A DNA stretch of 64,000 nucleotides from Glycomyces albidus (GTDB taxonomy: Bacteria; Actinomycetota; Actinomycetes; Mycobacteriales; Micromonosporaceae). The position numbers and the translations under genes are program-made. Numbering within the stretch: position 1 is the first letter of the stretch; each line of letters begins with the position of its first letter. Shown here one piece after another: positions 42,581 to 51,121 of this stretch. Under the pieces are notes generated by a model. It searched no databases. It was not told where the DNA came from and worked only from the letters and a program-made list of their open reading frames with translations. The DNA is taken from the NCBI RefSeq assembly GCF_009451885.1, contig NZ_WIAO01000022.1, positions 1-64,000 on the forward strand, written 5' to 3'.

Positions 42581-43690
42581 ATGGCCGGCAAGAGCGGCGG
42601 CGCGCCCTGGTGGGCGCACGTCATGACGTACGCGGGCGGTGTGACCCTGGTGGTCGCCGGCGCGACCGCGGCGGTGGCGCAGTACGCGGTCCACACGGCG
42701 GACAACACGATCGCCGAGGAGGACATCCTCGGCGACCACCAGGCCGAGCTCGACGTCGACAACATCGAAGGGCCCCTGAACATCCTGGTCCTGGGGACCG
42801 ACAAGCAGGGCGGCTCGACCCGGTCGGACACGATGATCGTCGTCCACATCAACGGCGACCTCACCGAGGCCACGATGGTCTCGCTGCCGCGCGACCTCCT
42901 GGTCGAGATCCCCGACTGCGGGCCGGGGTACTCGAACAACCCGTGCCAGAACAAGCTCAACCACGCGGCGTCGATCTCCGACGACTGGGAGGTGACGCGC
43001 GTGAACGTCGTGGACACCGTCCACAACCTGACCGGCCTCGACTTCCACCTGGGCGCCACGGCCGACTTCAACGGGTTCGTCGAGATGGTGGACCTGGTCG
43101 GCACGGTCGAGATCTGCACGTGGAAGGAGTTCCAGTCCCACCACACCGAGCGGGTCTTCGAGGAGGGCTGCCACGAGTACGACAAGGAGGCGGCCCTCGA
43201 CCTGGTGCGCCAGCGCTACCAGTTCTACGACGAGATCGACTACGACCTGGGCCTGTATGGCGACTACGCGCGGCAGAACTTCCAGCAGCAGGCCATCAAG
43301 TCGCTGCTGAAGAAGGCGAAGGAGCAGGGGTTCCTCGAGGACCCGACGAAGCTCAGCGAGCTCCTGGAGGGCTTCGGCGACAAGGTGACCCTGCACCGCC
43401 CCGAGGACCTGTCGATCGCGGACCTGGTGGTGAACCTGCGCGACATCGACCCGGAATCGATGACCACGGTGCGGGTCCCGGCCAGCTCCGAGCCGGAGAC
43501 CGAATGGGGCGACATCGAACTGATCCACGAGGGCGCCGAGGCCGAAGCGGCCGCGTCCTTGTGGGAGGCGCTGCAGAACGACACGATGGCGGCGTGGATG
43601 GCCGCGAACCCCCAGTGGGTCAAGAGCGACGCCGCGAACCCGGATGCCGTGGCCGACCCCGCGGAGACGGCGTCGACCGCGGCCGACTGA
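42581..43690 (+). CDS. LCP family protein, third tandem copy
   Basis: The 369-residue paralogue of the previous gene has TM about 15-37, NILVLGTDKQGGSTRSDTM, VSLPRDLLVEIPDCG, LNHAASISDDW, FVEMVDLVGTVEIC and ALDLVRQRYQF. The first Cys region reads TVEICTWKEFQSHHTER, differing from the PWHEITS of the other two copies, so substrate choice may differ. GGAG lies 5 nt before the ATG at 42581. Confidence 0.9.
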   Translation: MAGKSGGAPWWAHVMTYAGGVTLVVAGATAAVAQYAVHTADNTIAEEDILGDHQAELDVDNIEGPLNILVLGTDKQGGSTRSDTMIVVHINGDLTEATMVSLPRDLLVEIPDCGPGYSNNPCQNKLNHAASISDDWEVTRVNVVDTVHNLTGLDFHLGATADFNGFVEMVDLVGTVEICTWKEFQSHHTERVFEEGCHEYDKEAALDLVRQRYQFYDEIDYDLGLYGDYARQNFQQQAIKSLLKKAKEQGFLEDPTKLSELLEGFGDKVTLHRPEDLSIADLVVNLRDIDPESMTTVRVPASSEPETEWGDIELIHEGAEAEAAASLWEALQNDTMAAWMAANPQWVKSDAANPDAVADPAETASTAAD

Positions 43691-43897
43691 AGGTGGAACG
43701 GAGCGGGGGCGGCCCTGAAGGACCGGCCCCGCGAAGTCGCCTGATCAGGTCGGCGACCGGCACGACCGGTCGGGTGCGCCGCGGGTGTCCCGAGGTAGGA
43801 GACTCGGGGTGCGTCGCGGATGTCCGCGGCCGGAAGGGCCGAAGCGCGTCGCGCAACAGGTCCGTAGCGCCCGGGGTAGGCCCGGGCGCGCGCCGCG

Positions 43898-44155
43898 CTA
43901 CGAGTGCTTGGCGGCTTCGGCGGAGTTGCGGGCCTCTTCGAGCTTGGTGACGAGGGCGGCGGCCATGGCGCTGGACTCCTCGAGCTGCTCCTTGCCGACG
44001 TTGAGGGCGTTCGCGGCCGCCTCGATCCCGAGGGACTGGAGCTGGCCGAGGACTTCGTCGACCTGGGCCTTGCTGGCCTCGATCTGACCCTGGAGTTCGT
44101 TCACCGCATCGACGTTCGCGCTGATCGAGGTGAGGACTTCATCGATGCTCGCCAC
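43898..44155 (-). CDS. Small all-helical protein, 85 aa
   Basis: The peptide is predicted to be two long helices with heptad-like hydrophobic spacing (VLTSISANVDAVNELQGQIE; then VDEVLGQLQSLGIEAA and LVTKLEEARNSAEAA). Its size and helix pairing recall WXG100-like or DUF6244-like small actinobacterial proteins, but no WXG motif is present. AAAGG lies about 8 nt before the GTG at 44155. It is a single-gene unit. Confidence 0.65.
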   Translation of the reverse strand: MASIDEVLTSISANVDAVNELQGQIEASKAQVDEVLGQLQSLGIEAAANALNVGKEQLEESSAMAAALVTKLEEARNSAEAAKHS

Positions 44156-44373
44156 TGTCGGGGCCTTTCTCTCAGGGTCGCGGGCGCCGCCCGCGTTGCG
44201 CACGTTCAGCACCGGCGACACTACCCGAATCCGGCCGAGGGCGCAGCCCCCAACGCGCGCGCCCAAGATGGACGGACGGGACGCCCGCCGCGGGCACCCG
44301 CGTTCCGCCGACCGCGAGTTCGGCGGTCTCACCCGCCGACGCCGACTGCTCTCCTTTGGAGGCTGCGCTCCGC

Positions 44374-45222
44374 CTACTCGCGGCCCGCCCGGGCCTCTTC
44401 GGCCTCGTCGACGGCGTTCCACTCGCGTTTGGCGGACTGCCAGCCGTCCTCGTTGTGCCCGACCCGCCAGTATCCGGAGATCGAGAGCCGCTCGCGCGGG
44501 ACCTCCCGCTCGAAGCGCAGGTAGCGGCGGATCTCGCGGACGGACCCTGCCTCGCCGTGAACGAACGCCTGCACGTCCCCCGGCTGGAACTCGAAGCCGC
44601 GCACGGCGTCCACCAGCTTCGAGCCGACCGGCCCGCCGCCCCGGTGGAGCCAGGTCACGGTGACGTCCCCGACCGACTTGAGCTGCTGCTCCTCTTCGGG
44701 CCCTTCGACTTCCAGGAACACGTGGGCGCGGGCGCCGGGCGAGAGCCGCTCGACGGCCGACGCGATCGCGGGCAGTGCGCTCTCGTCCCCGGCGAGCAGG
44801 TGCCAGTCGGCGCTCGACGCGGGCGCGTACCCGCCGCCGGGCCCGGCGAACCGCAGCAGGTCCCCCGGCTCGGCGTTCGCGGCCCACGGGCCGGCGACGC
44901 CCTCGTCGCCGTGGTAGACGAAGTCGATCCACAGCTCCCGGGCCGCGGCGTCCCAGCGGCGCACGGTGTAGGTGCGGGTGACCGGCCACTGCTCGCGCGG
45001 GTACTCCTCGCGAATCCTCCCGAGGTCGAACGGCTCGGGGTACTCGACGCCCTCGACGGGGAACTGGAGCTTCAGATAGTGGTCGGTGAACTCGCCGCAC
45101 GCGAAGTCCGCCAACCCCGCCCCGCCGAGGACCACCCGGATCATGTGCGGCGTGACCCGCTCGGTCCGCACCACCTCGGCGGTCGTCAGGTTCGGGCTCC
45201 TGCGTCCACGGCGTTCAGCCAT
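44374..45222 (-). CDS. Siderophore-interacting protein (FAD ferric-siderophore reductase)
   Basis: The 282-residue cytoplasmic flavoprotein reduces ferric siderophores to release iron. It has the FAD-binding segment with RTYTVRRWD and the following DFVYHGDEGVAGPWA, GGGYAP, LLAGDESALPAIASAVE, and the C-terminal half with VQAFVHGEAGSVREIRRYL and ISGYWRVGHNEDGW. The ATG at 45222 has AAGGAG 6 nt upstream; an in-frame start at 45249 is less likely. An iron box at 45305-45322 predicts repression by IdeR/DmdR when iron is sufficient. Confidence 0.93.
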   Translation of the reverse strand: MAERRGRRSPNLTTAEVVRTERVTPHMIRVVLGGAGLADFACGEFTDHYLKLQFPVEGVEYPEPFDLGRIREEYPREQWPVTRTYTVRRWDAAARELWIDFVYHGDEGVAGPWAANAEPGDLLRFAGPGGGYAPASSADWHLLAGDESALPAIASAVERLSPGARAHVFLEVEGPEEEQQLKSVGDVTVTWLHRGGGPVGSKLVDAVRGFEFQPGDVQAFVHGEAGSVREIRRYLRFEREVPRERLSISGYWRVGHNEDGWQSAKREWNAVDEAEEARAGRE

Positions 45223-45304
45223 ACCGGCTCCTTCGATCAAGCGGCTCACACGTCCCCTCGGCGAAGCCCTCGAGCCGCGAGGTCGGCCTCGTCAAGACGG
45301 GAAC

Positions 45305-45322
45305 GGTTAGGTTCCCCTAACC
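45305..45322. promoter_or_regulatory. IdeR/DtxR-type iron box
   Basis: GGTTAGG-TTCC-CCTAACC is a perfect 7-bp inverted repeat closely matching the DtxR/IdeR consensus (TTAGGTTAGSCTAACCTAA). It lies 83 bp upstream of the siderophore-interacting protein start, in promoter position. Confidence 0.75.
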
Positions 45323-45450
45323 ATCACACCCTCAGTTGTACCTTGTCACCTCACTACTCCGCCTACCCCGACCCGCTCGAATCCAACCGGTCCGCCCCGC
45401 CTTTAATCGGACCTCACGCCCGAAAACGCCCGTCACCAGCCGCAATGAAA

Positions 45451-45710
45451 GTTATCCACAGGCGCGGAATCGCTCCTGTACAGGGGTTGCCTGATCTGTG
45501 ATCGTTAGTAGCAAAAACACCTTCCTCCTGGTGGTGGTTGGAGGAGGAGGGAGGTGGTGCCGGTTCTGGCAGGACTGGCGGCGAATGTGGGATACCCCGG
45601 GGGCCGCCCCCGAAGACCGCGCGGGAGTGCACTCCCGCGCGGCTCCTGCCAGAACACCTCGCGAGGAACAAGACGCGGGCGCGTCGGCGACCAGCCGACG
45701 CGCCCGCACC
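45451..45710 (+). repeat. Long inverted repeat, copy A (structured, non-coding)
   Basis: The sequence from 45451 to 45667 matches the reverse complement of copy B (62260-62522) with only two substitutions. A variable segment of about 10-12 nt follows, and then the same terminal hairpin. Features from left to right are a DnaA-box sequence TTATCCACA (45452-45460); a purine-rich GGAGGAGGAGGGAGG run; a 12-bp outer stem (45563-45574 with 45644-45655); a 26-nt perfect palindrome (45617-45642); and a perfect 14-bp hairpin (45675-45688 with 45694-45707). Frames across it are not credible genes. Confidence 0.9.
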
Positions 45711-45788
45711 AACAAACCGAGGCCACCGACCGGCCGGACCACGAAGCGCCGGCAGAACCGAGAGGACCGCCGACGCCCCGACAGCGCA

Positions 45789-47756
45789 TCAGTCGGGCCG
45801 AGGGCTCACATCCCGCATCACCGACCGAAGCAGCGGCCGCGACAGGGCCCCTGCGGCGATCACCGAAGCGGTCCCGACCGCCAGGGTCGCCGCCAGGATC
45901 AAAGCCCCGCTGACGTCGAAGCCCATGCCGCCGATCACCGGGGCGGTCAAGAGCATCCCGGTCAGCACCGACGCCCCGCCGAGGAACGCCAACGGCAGCA
46001 GGGTCTCCTGCCGCCGGGCCTGGTCGAGGACCCGCTGCGGGGTGCCGGCGAGGTGCAGGAGCCGGTACGTCTGGCGGCGGTCGAGCACCGAGCCGACCGC
46101 GCTGATCGCGGCCGAGACGGCCGCGGTCACGAAGACCACCGCGAGGACCACGGTCACCCCGGTGCGGACCGAGCCCACGAGGCGGTTCGACAGGATGCTC
46201 GAGTCGATCTCCCGCTCGGGCGGGTCGCCGGGGAGGAGCGCGGTCATGGTGCTGCGCACCGACTCGAGTTCCGCGCCCGAAGTGGTCGCCTCGATGACGG
46301 CCGCGCCCTCGTCCGCGGTGAGGAACCCGCTGCTGTCGACCACCGCGACTTCGGCCCTGCCGCCGAGTTCGGTGGACAGTGTCGCCGCGAGGGCCTCGGC
46401 GTCCGCTTCGGGCACGACCGCGGCGATGGTCTCAGTGGACTGGATGCTCGTGTCGGCCACGATCATCGGGAAGAGCGCGACCGAGCCGGCGACGAACCCC
46501 GCGATCGCGACGCCCGACACGGTGCGCCAGGCGGCCTTCGGGTCTTCGGCGAGGCGGCGGGCGGCGAGGAGCCGGGCAGGGCCCTTCGCGGTGCGCGCCA
46601 GGATCCGGCCGAGGCGCTGCACCGTCCAGGGACCGATGAGGTTCACCGCGGCGAGGGTCGCGGCGAAGAGCACGACGAGGATCGCGACCGCGATCATGCT
46701 GCCGCCGGCGAGCTGGGTCGCGATCAGGAACGCGACCGAGAGGCCCGCGAAGACGAGAGCGCGGATCGCTTTGAGGCCCTTGGGTTTGACTCGCCGGGCC
46801 ACACCCAGGGGGCTGATCACGACGCCGCGGAGACCGATGAGGGCCGAGGCGGCGACGAGGACCGGCACCGCGAGGGCGACCGCGAGCATCCAAGGGGCGC
46901 CGGCCCACAGGTCGGCGACGTACCAGCGCCCGCCGTCGATGGGGATGAGCGCGACCAGCGGGGTCGCGAGCATCCACGCGACGGTGCCGACCGCCGACCC
47001 GGCGGCCGCCGCGAGCACCGTCTCGATGAGCGTCAACCGCATCACCTGCCCGGGGGTCGCGCCGATGAGCCGCAGGGTCGCGAGCCGCTCGTCGCGGCGC
47101 GACACCGTGAGCCGGGCCGCCGCGGCGCCGAAGACCGCCGCAGGCACCGCCATGAGGATCGCCGCCAGGATCATGAGGATCATGTAGAAGCCGTAGACCG
47201 CGTCCGCCTGGCCCCCGTCGAAGCCGTCGATCTCGCGCGGCGAGACCGCGTCCGCGTTGAACCGCTCGGCGCTCAGCGCCGGGTCGTCCGCGGCGCGGCC
47301 CACGACCGCGACCATCTCGTTCGGGTGCGCGAGCGCCTCCTCGCCGAGCTCGCCGGCGACCTTCACATCGCCGTAGCGGGAGAGGAATTCGGACTCGGGC
47401 ACGCCCTCGAGCAGGTCGGCCGCGGCCGGTGACAGCCACACCTCACCGGGCGCGGGGAACGCGTCCATGCCGGGCGGCGCGGGCGCGCCGCCGTCGAGCG
47501 CCGCGAGGTCGATGCGGGTGATCGACTCCCCGCCGAGGTGGTCGACGGCCGTCGCGAGGACCGCCGTACCGCTGCCGTCGGCGGCGGGCGCGTCGCGCCA
47601 CGACGTCCGGTCGGCGCGGGTGTCGAACGCGAAGTTCCCGGCGACCGCGAACTGGAGCAGCAGCGTCGCGACCGCGACGGCGAGCGCGGTCAGACCGGTG
47701 CTGAGCAGGGCGCTGCGTCCGCCCAGCCGGGTCAGGCGCCAGGCGAGCTCGGTCAT
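45789..47756 (-). CDS. FtsX-like ABC transporter permease
   Basis: The 655-residue permease has an N-terminal TM, a large extracytoplasmic domain (about 45-185), an FtsX-type three-TM block (about 190-310, with TLRLIGATPGQVMRLTLIET), a middle pair of TMs, a second extracytoplasmic domain and a C-terminal three-TM block (with YRLLHLAGTPQRVLDQARRQE). This is a MacB-like exporter or mechanotransmission architecture. Its ATG overlaps the ATPase stop as ATGA. The gene ends next to inverted repeat copy A. Confidence 0.9.
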   Translation of the reverse strand: MTELAWRLTRLGGRSALLSTGLTALAVAVATLLLQFAVAGNFAFDTRADRTSWRDAPAADGSGTAVLATAVDHLGGESITRIDLAALDGGAPAPPGMDAFPAPGEVWLSPAAADLLEGVPESEFLSRYGDVKVAGELGEEALAHPNEMVAVVGRAADDPALSAERFNADAVSPREIDGFDGGQADAVYGFYMILMILAAILMAVPAAVFGAAAARLTVSRRDERLATLRLIGATPGQVMRLTLIETVLAAAAGSAVGTVAWMLATPLVALIPIDGGRWYVADLWAGAPWMLAVALAVPVLVAASALIGLRGVVISPLGVARRVKPKGLKAIRALVFAGLSVAFLIATQLAGGSMIAVAILVVLFAATLAAVNLIGPWTVQRLGRILARTAKGPARLLAARRLAEDPKAAWRTVSGVAIAGFVAGSVALFPMIVADTSIQSTETIAAVVPEADAEALAATLSTELGGRAEVAVVDSSGFLTADEGAAVIEATTSGAELESVRSTMTALLPGDPPEREIDSSILSNRLVGSVRTGVTVVLAVVFVTAAVSAAISAVGSVLDRRQTYRLLHLAGTPQRVLDQARRQETLLPLAFLGGASVLTGMLLTAPVIGGMGFDVSGALILAATLAVGTASVIAAGALSRPLLRSVMRDVSPRPD

Positions 47757-48556
47757 CGCCGCACCTCCGCGGCCGGCTCGGGACCGAACCGGCCGTCACC
47801 GGAGACCGCGGGACGCTGCCCGGCCGGTTGGCTCCCGGCGGGCGCGAACCCGTCGAAGCCGGCGCGCGGGGCGGCGGAGAGGCGGTCGTCGCCGCGCGGC
47901 ACGCGCCCGTCGCGCAGCTCGATCGTGCGCGTGCACCGGGCCGCGATGCGCGGGTCGTGCGTGACGACGACGAGCGCCGCATCGAGCGCGGCGACCGTGT
48001 CGAGCAGGACGCCCATCACCTGGTCGCCCGTGGCCTGGTCGAGCGCCCCGGTCGGCTCGTCCGCGAACACCACCGCCGGCGAGATGACCAGGGCCCGCGC
48101 CAGCGCGACCCGCTGGGCCTCACCGCCCGACAGCTCGCCGGGTCGCCGCCCTTCCTTGCCTTCGAGGCCGAGCCGCCGCAGCTGCGCGCGGGCCGGTTCG
48201 AGCGCGGCCCGCCGCGGGGTGCCGTCGAGCATGAGCGGCAGCGCCACGTTCTCCTCGGCGGGCAGCTCGGGCAGGAGCTGCCCGAACTGGAACAGGAACG
48301 CGAACCGGGTGCGCCGCAGGTGGCTGCGCGCCCGCTCGGAGAGGGTGTCGATGCGCTCGTCGAACAGGCGCACCTCCCCCGAGTCGGGGCGCATGATCCC
48401 GGCGAGGCAGTGCAGGAGCGTCGATTTGCCGGAGCCGCTGGGCCCGGTGACGGCGACCGATTCGCCCGGTGCGACGGCGAAGTCGACACCGTCGAGCGCG
48501 GGGGCGGTCCCGAAGTGCTTGACGAGGGCGCGGGCGCTGAGCATGGGGGGCCTCAT
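47753..48556 (-). CDS. ABC transporter ATP-binding protein (MacB/LolD type)
   Basis: The 267-residue ATPase has Walker A GPSGSGKST, Q-loop FLFQFGQLLPEL, signature LSGGEAQRVALARAL, Walker B VVFADEPTGALD and the switch VVVTHD. After about residue 215 there is a disordered proline/alanine-rich extension. The ATG at 48556 overlaps the stop of the 37-residue membrane protein gene as ATGA, with AAAGG upstream; an ATG at 48544 is an alternative. Confidence 0.93.
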   Translation of the reverse strand: MRPPMLSARALVKHFGTAPALDGVDFAVAPGESVAVTGPSGSGKSTLLHCLAGIMRPDSGEVRLFDERIDTLSERARSHLRRTRFAFLFQFGQLLPELPAEENVALPLMLDGTPRRAALEPARAQLRRLGLEGKEGRRPGELSGGEAQRVALARALVISPAVVFADEPTGALDQATGDQVMGVLLDTVAALDAALVVVTHDPRIAARCTRTIELRDGRVPRGDDRLSAAPRAGFDGFAPAGSQPAGQRPAVSGDGRFGPEPAAEVRR

Positions 48557-48666
48557 CGGCGTACCTTTCGGTGGTCGGGAAGGAAGGGCAGGGCCACGCC
48601 CGCAATGAGGAACACCGCCGTGAGCACCACGCCCAGGGCGGTGCCGATCTCCAAGAATCCGTTCAT
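48553..48666 (-). CDS. 37-aa single-TM small protein, first gene of ABC operon
   Basis: A 37-residue protein beginning MNGFLEIGT has one hydrophobic helix (about 7-29) and the basic end DHRKVRR. Its stop overlaps the ATPase start in an ATGA, the same coupling seen between the ATPase and permease genes, which strongly supports it as a real small gene. It may be an accessory subunit stabilising or regulating the transporter. No strong ribosome-binding site is visible before the ATG at 48666. Confidence 0.65.
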   Translation of the reverse strand: MNGFLEIGTALGVVLTAVFLIAGVALPFLPDHRKVRR

Positions 48667-48780
48667 GACGCCAGCTTCGCCCGCGCAGGCACTGTCCTGC
48701 TTCGGCTCGGCGACGGGTTCGGGCCGCCGCGGGTCGGCCGTTCGACCGAGGGCGCCCGAATCCGGGCTACCTTCGAGCTC

Positions 48781-49989
48781 ATGAACGCACCCAAGGCGGC
48801 GATGAGCGGCCGCTTCAACCGGCTCCTGATGCGCCTGCTCAAGTTCGGCCTGGTGTCGGTGCTCTTGGTGATCCTCCTCGCCGAGATGCTGTCGCACAAC
48901 AGCGGCGAGAAGCCCCCGATGTTCTCGTGGCTGGCCTGGGTGCAATGGGCGACTTCGATGCTCGCGATCGCCGTGTACGCCTGGTACCGGCCGGGCCGCA
49001 AGCGGTGGATCGCCGCGGTCGCGGTCGCGTCGCTGGTCGTGACCGGGATCGACGCGGTGTACGACCAGGTCGTGCGCGGGGTGGGCACGGCGGAGCTGCT
49101 GGCGATGGGGCTGCTGCTGCTGTTCGCGATCCGCCACTGGGACGCGGCGCCGGGCAGGTGGGTGGCGTTCGTGCTCGGCGCGGCGATCCTGCTGATCGGC
49201 GGCGTCAGGCTGTTCACATACGAGGGCTCGGACGTCGGCGGCACCGCGATGGTCGTGATGGCGATGCTCAGCGTCATCGGTTTCGGCGCCTACCTGCGGA
49301 GCATGGACAAGCTGCGCCGCGAGACGCAGGAGGAGGTCCGCCGGGCCGAGCGCCTCGAACTGGCCCGGGAGATGCACGACTTCGTGGCGCACCACGTGAC
49401 GGGCATGGTCGTGCTCGCGCAGGCGGGCCAGGTGACGGACACGGATCCGCGGAAGGCGTTCGCGGACATCGAGGAGGCGGGTCTGGCGGCGCTGGCGTCG
49501 ATGCGGCGGATGGTGCGGATGCTCCGCGCCGACGACACGGGCGGCGGGGTGAACCCGCTCGGGGACCTGTCGCAGATCGAGGACCTGGTGGACCGGTTCA
49601 GCCGGGAGGGGACGGACGCGACGTGCTTCATCTCGCCGGAGCTCGCCGGCGGCGCCGTGGCGCCGGAGATCGCGGCGACGGCGCACCGGGTGGTGCGGGA
49701 GGCGTTGACGAACGTGCGCAAGCACGCGCGCGGCGCGACCCGGGTGCGGGTGGTGGTCGCGGCGGCGAGCGGTCAGGGCCTGGAGGTGTCGGTGCGCGAC
49801 GACGGGAGGGCGCCGCGCGGCCGGTTCGGCCGCGAGTCGCTGGCCCAGTCGGGTGCGGGCCTGGGCCTGGTGGGCCTGCGCGAGCGGATCGAGGCGGTCG
49901 GGGGCCAGTTGCGGGCGCAGGAGCGCCCGGAGGGCGGCTGGGAGACCGCGGCGTGGCTGCCGCGGGAGGCGGCGCCGGTCGAGGTCTGA
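48781..49989 (+). CDS. NarL-type (HisKA_3) sensor histidine kinase, orphan
   Basis: The 402-residue kinase has five to six N-terminal TMs (about 18-175), a short coiled linker, the HisKA_3 phospho-acceptor AREMHDFVAHHVTGMVV, and a HATPase domain with VREALTNVRKHA and SGAGLGLVGLRERIEAVGG. Such kinases normally have a LuxR-type response regulator next door, but none follows. It is divergent from the ABC exporter operon and may regulate it. TACCTT (48768-48773) is 7 nt before the ATG at 48781, suggesting a leaderless start. Confidence 0.88.
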   Translation: MNAPKAAMSGRFNRLLMRLLKFGLVSVLLVILLAEMLSHNSGEKPPMFSWLAWVQWATSMLAIAVYAWYRPGRKRWIAAVAVASLVVTGIDAVYDQVVRGVGTAELLAMGLLLLFAIRHWDAAPGRWVAFVLGAAILLIGGVRLFTYEGSDVGGTAMVVMAMLSVIGFGAYLRSMDKLRRETQEEVRRAERLELAREMHDFVAHHVTGMVVLAQAGQVTDTDPRKAFADIEEAGLAALASMRRMVRMLRADDTGGGVNPLGDLSQIEDLVDRFSREGTDATCFISPELAGGAVAPEIAATAHRVVREALTNVRKHARGATRVRVVVAAASGQGLEVSVRDDGRAPRGRFGRESLAQSGAGLGLVGLRERIEAVGGQLRAQERPEGGWETAAWLPREAAPVEV

Positions 49990-50034
49990 GCGGCGGCGCG
50001 GTGAGCGCGACGCGGTGAGCGCGACGCGCGAGCA

Positions 50035-50070
50035 GAGCGGCCCTCGTCCGGATCCGGACGAGGGCCGCTC
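50035..50070. terminator. Perfect 36-nt palindromic terminator
   Basis: The sequence is fully self-complementary around GGATCC (centre 50052/50053). It lies between the kinase gene and the converging tRNA-Tyr and can terminate both. Confidence 0.8.
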
Positions 50071-50075
50071 GCTAC

Positions 50076-50160
50076 TGGTGGCAGGTGCAGGATTCGAACC
50101 TGCGAAGTCGATGACGGCTGATTTACAGTCAGCTCCCTTTGGCCACTTGGGTAACCTGCC
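50076..50160 (-). tRNA. tRNA-Tyr (anticodon GTA), CCA encoded
   Basis: Read on the minus strand, acceptor arms GGCAGGT and ACCTGCC pair, the anticodon loop is CTGTAAA (GTA), a long class II variable arm follows, and the T-arm is GCAGG-TTCGAAT-CCTGC. The discriminator A and encoded CCA end at 50076. Confidence 0.96.
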
Positions 50161-50426
50161 GTGGCGTGTAGCGAGAGCAAGGATAGCGTCCCCTCCCAGG
50201 GGGTCCGCAAGCGGGTTCTCCCCCGTTGAGACCGCGTTCACTGCCGCGCCCGCCGCCCCGGCGGCGGCCGTGGTCCCGGGCGCGGTCGAGCGCGTCGGCG
50301 GGTCCGGACTAAGCTTGGCGGTCGCGCCCCTTGCATTGTGCTCCGTCACAGTGCCCCTCGACCGCAGCGCCCTCGACGCCGCGCGCCGACGCTGAGCCGC
50401 AACCGACACTGGAAGGACCGGACGCC

Positions 50427-50918
50427 ATGGCCGACGCCTCGTTCGACATCGTCTCCGAGATCGATCTCGCGGAGCTCGACAACGCGATCAACCAGGCCCA
50501 GCGGGAGCTGGGGACCAGGTTCGACTTCCGCGGCACCGGCGCGAAGGTGGACCGCAGCGGCGACGAGGCGGCCGTGATCTCCGCCGAGACTGAGGACCGC
50601 GCGAAGGCGGCCCTGGAGGTCCTCAAGGAGAAGCTCATCAAGCGCGGGATCTCCTTGAAGGCCCTCGACGCGTCCGAGCCGCGCCAGTCCGGCAAGGAGA
50701 CGAAGATCGACGTCGCGTTCAAGCAGGGGATCTCCACCGAGGACGCGAAGAAGATCGGGAAGATCATCCGCGACGAGGGCCCCAAGGGCGTCAAGCCGCA
50801 GGTGCAGGGCGACAAGCTGCGGGTCACCGGCAAGAAGCGCGACGACCTGCAGGAGGTCATCGCGCTCCTCAAGGGCAAGGACCTCGACGTCGCCCTCCAG
50901 TTCACGAACTACCGCTAG
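50427..50918 (+). CDS. YajQ family cyclic-di-GMP-binding protein
   Basis: The 163-residue protein has the YajQ double ferredoxin-like fold: [20 protein letters not shown] at the N terminus, TRFDFRGTG, the [20 protein letters not shown] segment and the C terminus ALQFTNYR. YajQ proteins bind nucleotides, and c-di-GMP in some species, and may act as transcription co-regulators. That fits the GGDEF protein elsewhere in this window, but no direct link is shown. GGAAGGA precedes the ATG by 9 nt. Confidence 0.93.
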   Translation: MADASFDIVSEIDLAELDNAINQAQRELGTRFDFRGTGAKVDRSGDEAAVISAETEDRAKAALEVLKEKLIKRGISLKALDASEPRQSGKETKIDVAFKQGISTEDAKKIGKIIRDEGPKGVKPQVQGDKLRVTGKKRDDLQEVIALLKGKDLDVALQFTNYR

Positions 50919-51107
50919 GTGGACGTCTCGGACCAGGTCGCGCTCGCCCTGTTCGTCGTGGGCGGGCTCCTGGTCGCGCTCATGGTCGTCGTCACGCAGC
51001 GCTCGTACAAGAAGGACGAGCGCTCCGAGTACTGGGTCGTGTACCCGACCGCGAAGGGCGAGAAGGCGGTCGCCCCCCGACCGCCCGAAGCGCTCGAGGA
51101 GGACTAG
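50919..51107 (+). CDS. Small single-TM protein coupled to yajQ, 62 aa
   Basis: The GTG at 50919 directly follows the YajQ stop TAG. The protein has one TM (about 7-26, ALALFVVGGLLVALMVVV) and a charged cytoplasmic tail with RSYKKDERSEYWVVYP. Translation probably depends on ribosomes finishing yajQ. The function is unknown. Confidence 0.55.
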   Translation: MDVSDQVALALFVVGGLLVALMVVVTQRSYKKDERSEYWVVYPTAKGEKAVAPRPPEALEED

Positions 51108-51121
51108 GGCGCCCCGGGCCG

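Noticed and set aside
40118-43690. The three LCP genes as a CRISPR-like or repeat array
   Set aside because: The repetition is at protein-coding scale with normal codon-level divergence, which is gene duplication. No CRISPR array was seen anywhere in the window.
45498-47432. Long plus-strand frames crossing repeat copy A and the ABC permease gene
   Set aside because: They run antisense to the FtsX-like permease and give arginine/aspartate-rich nonsense. In copy B the equivalent frame ends differently, so no protein is conserved.
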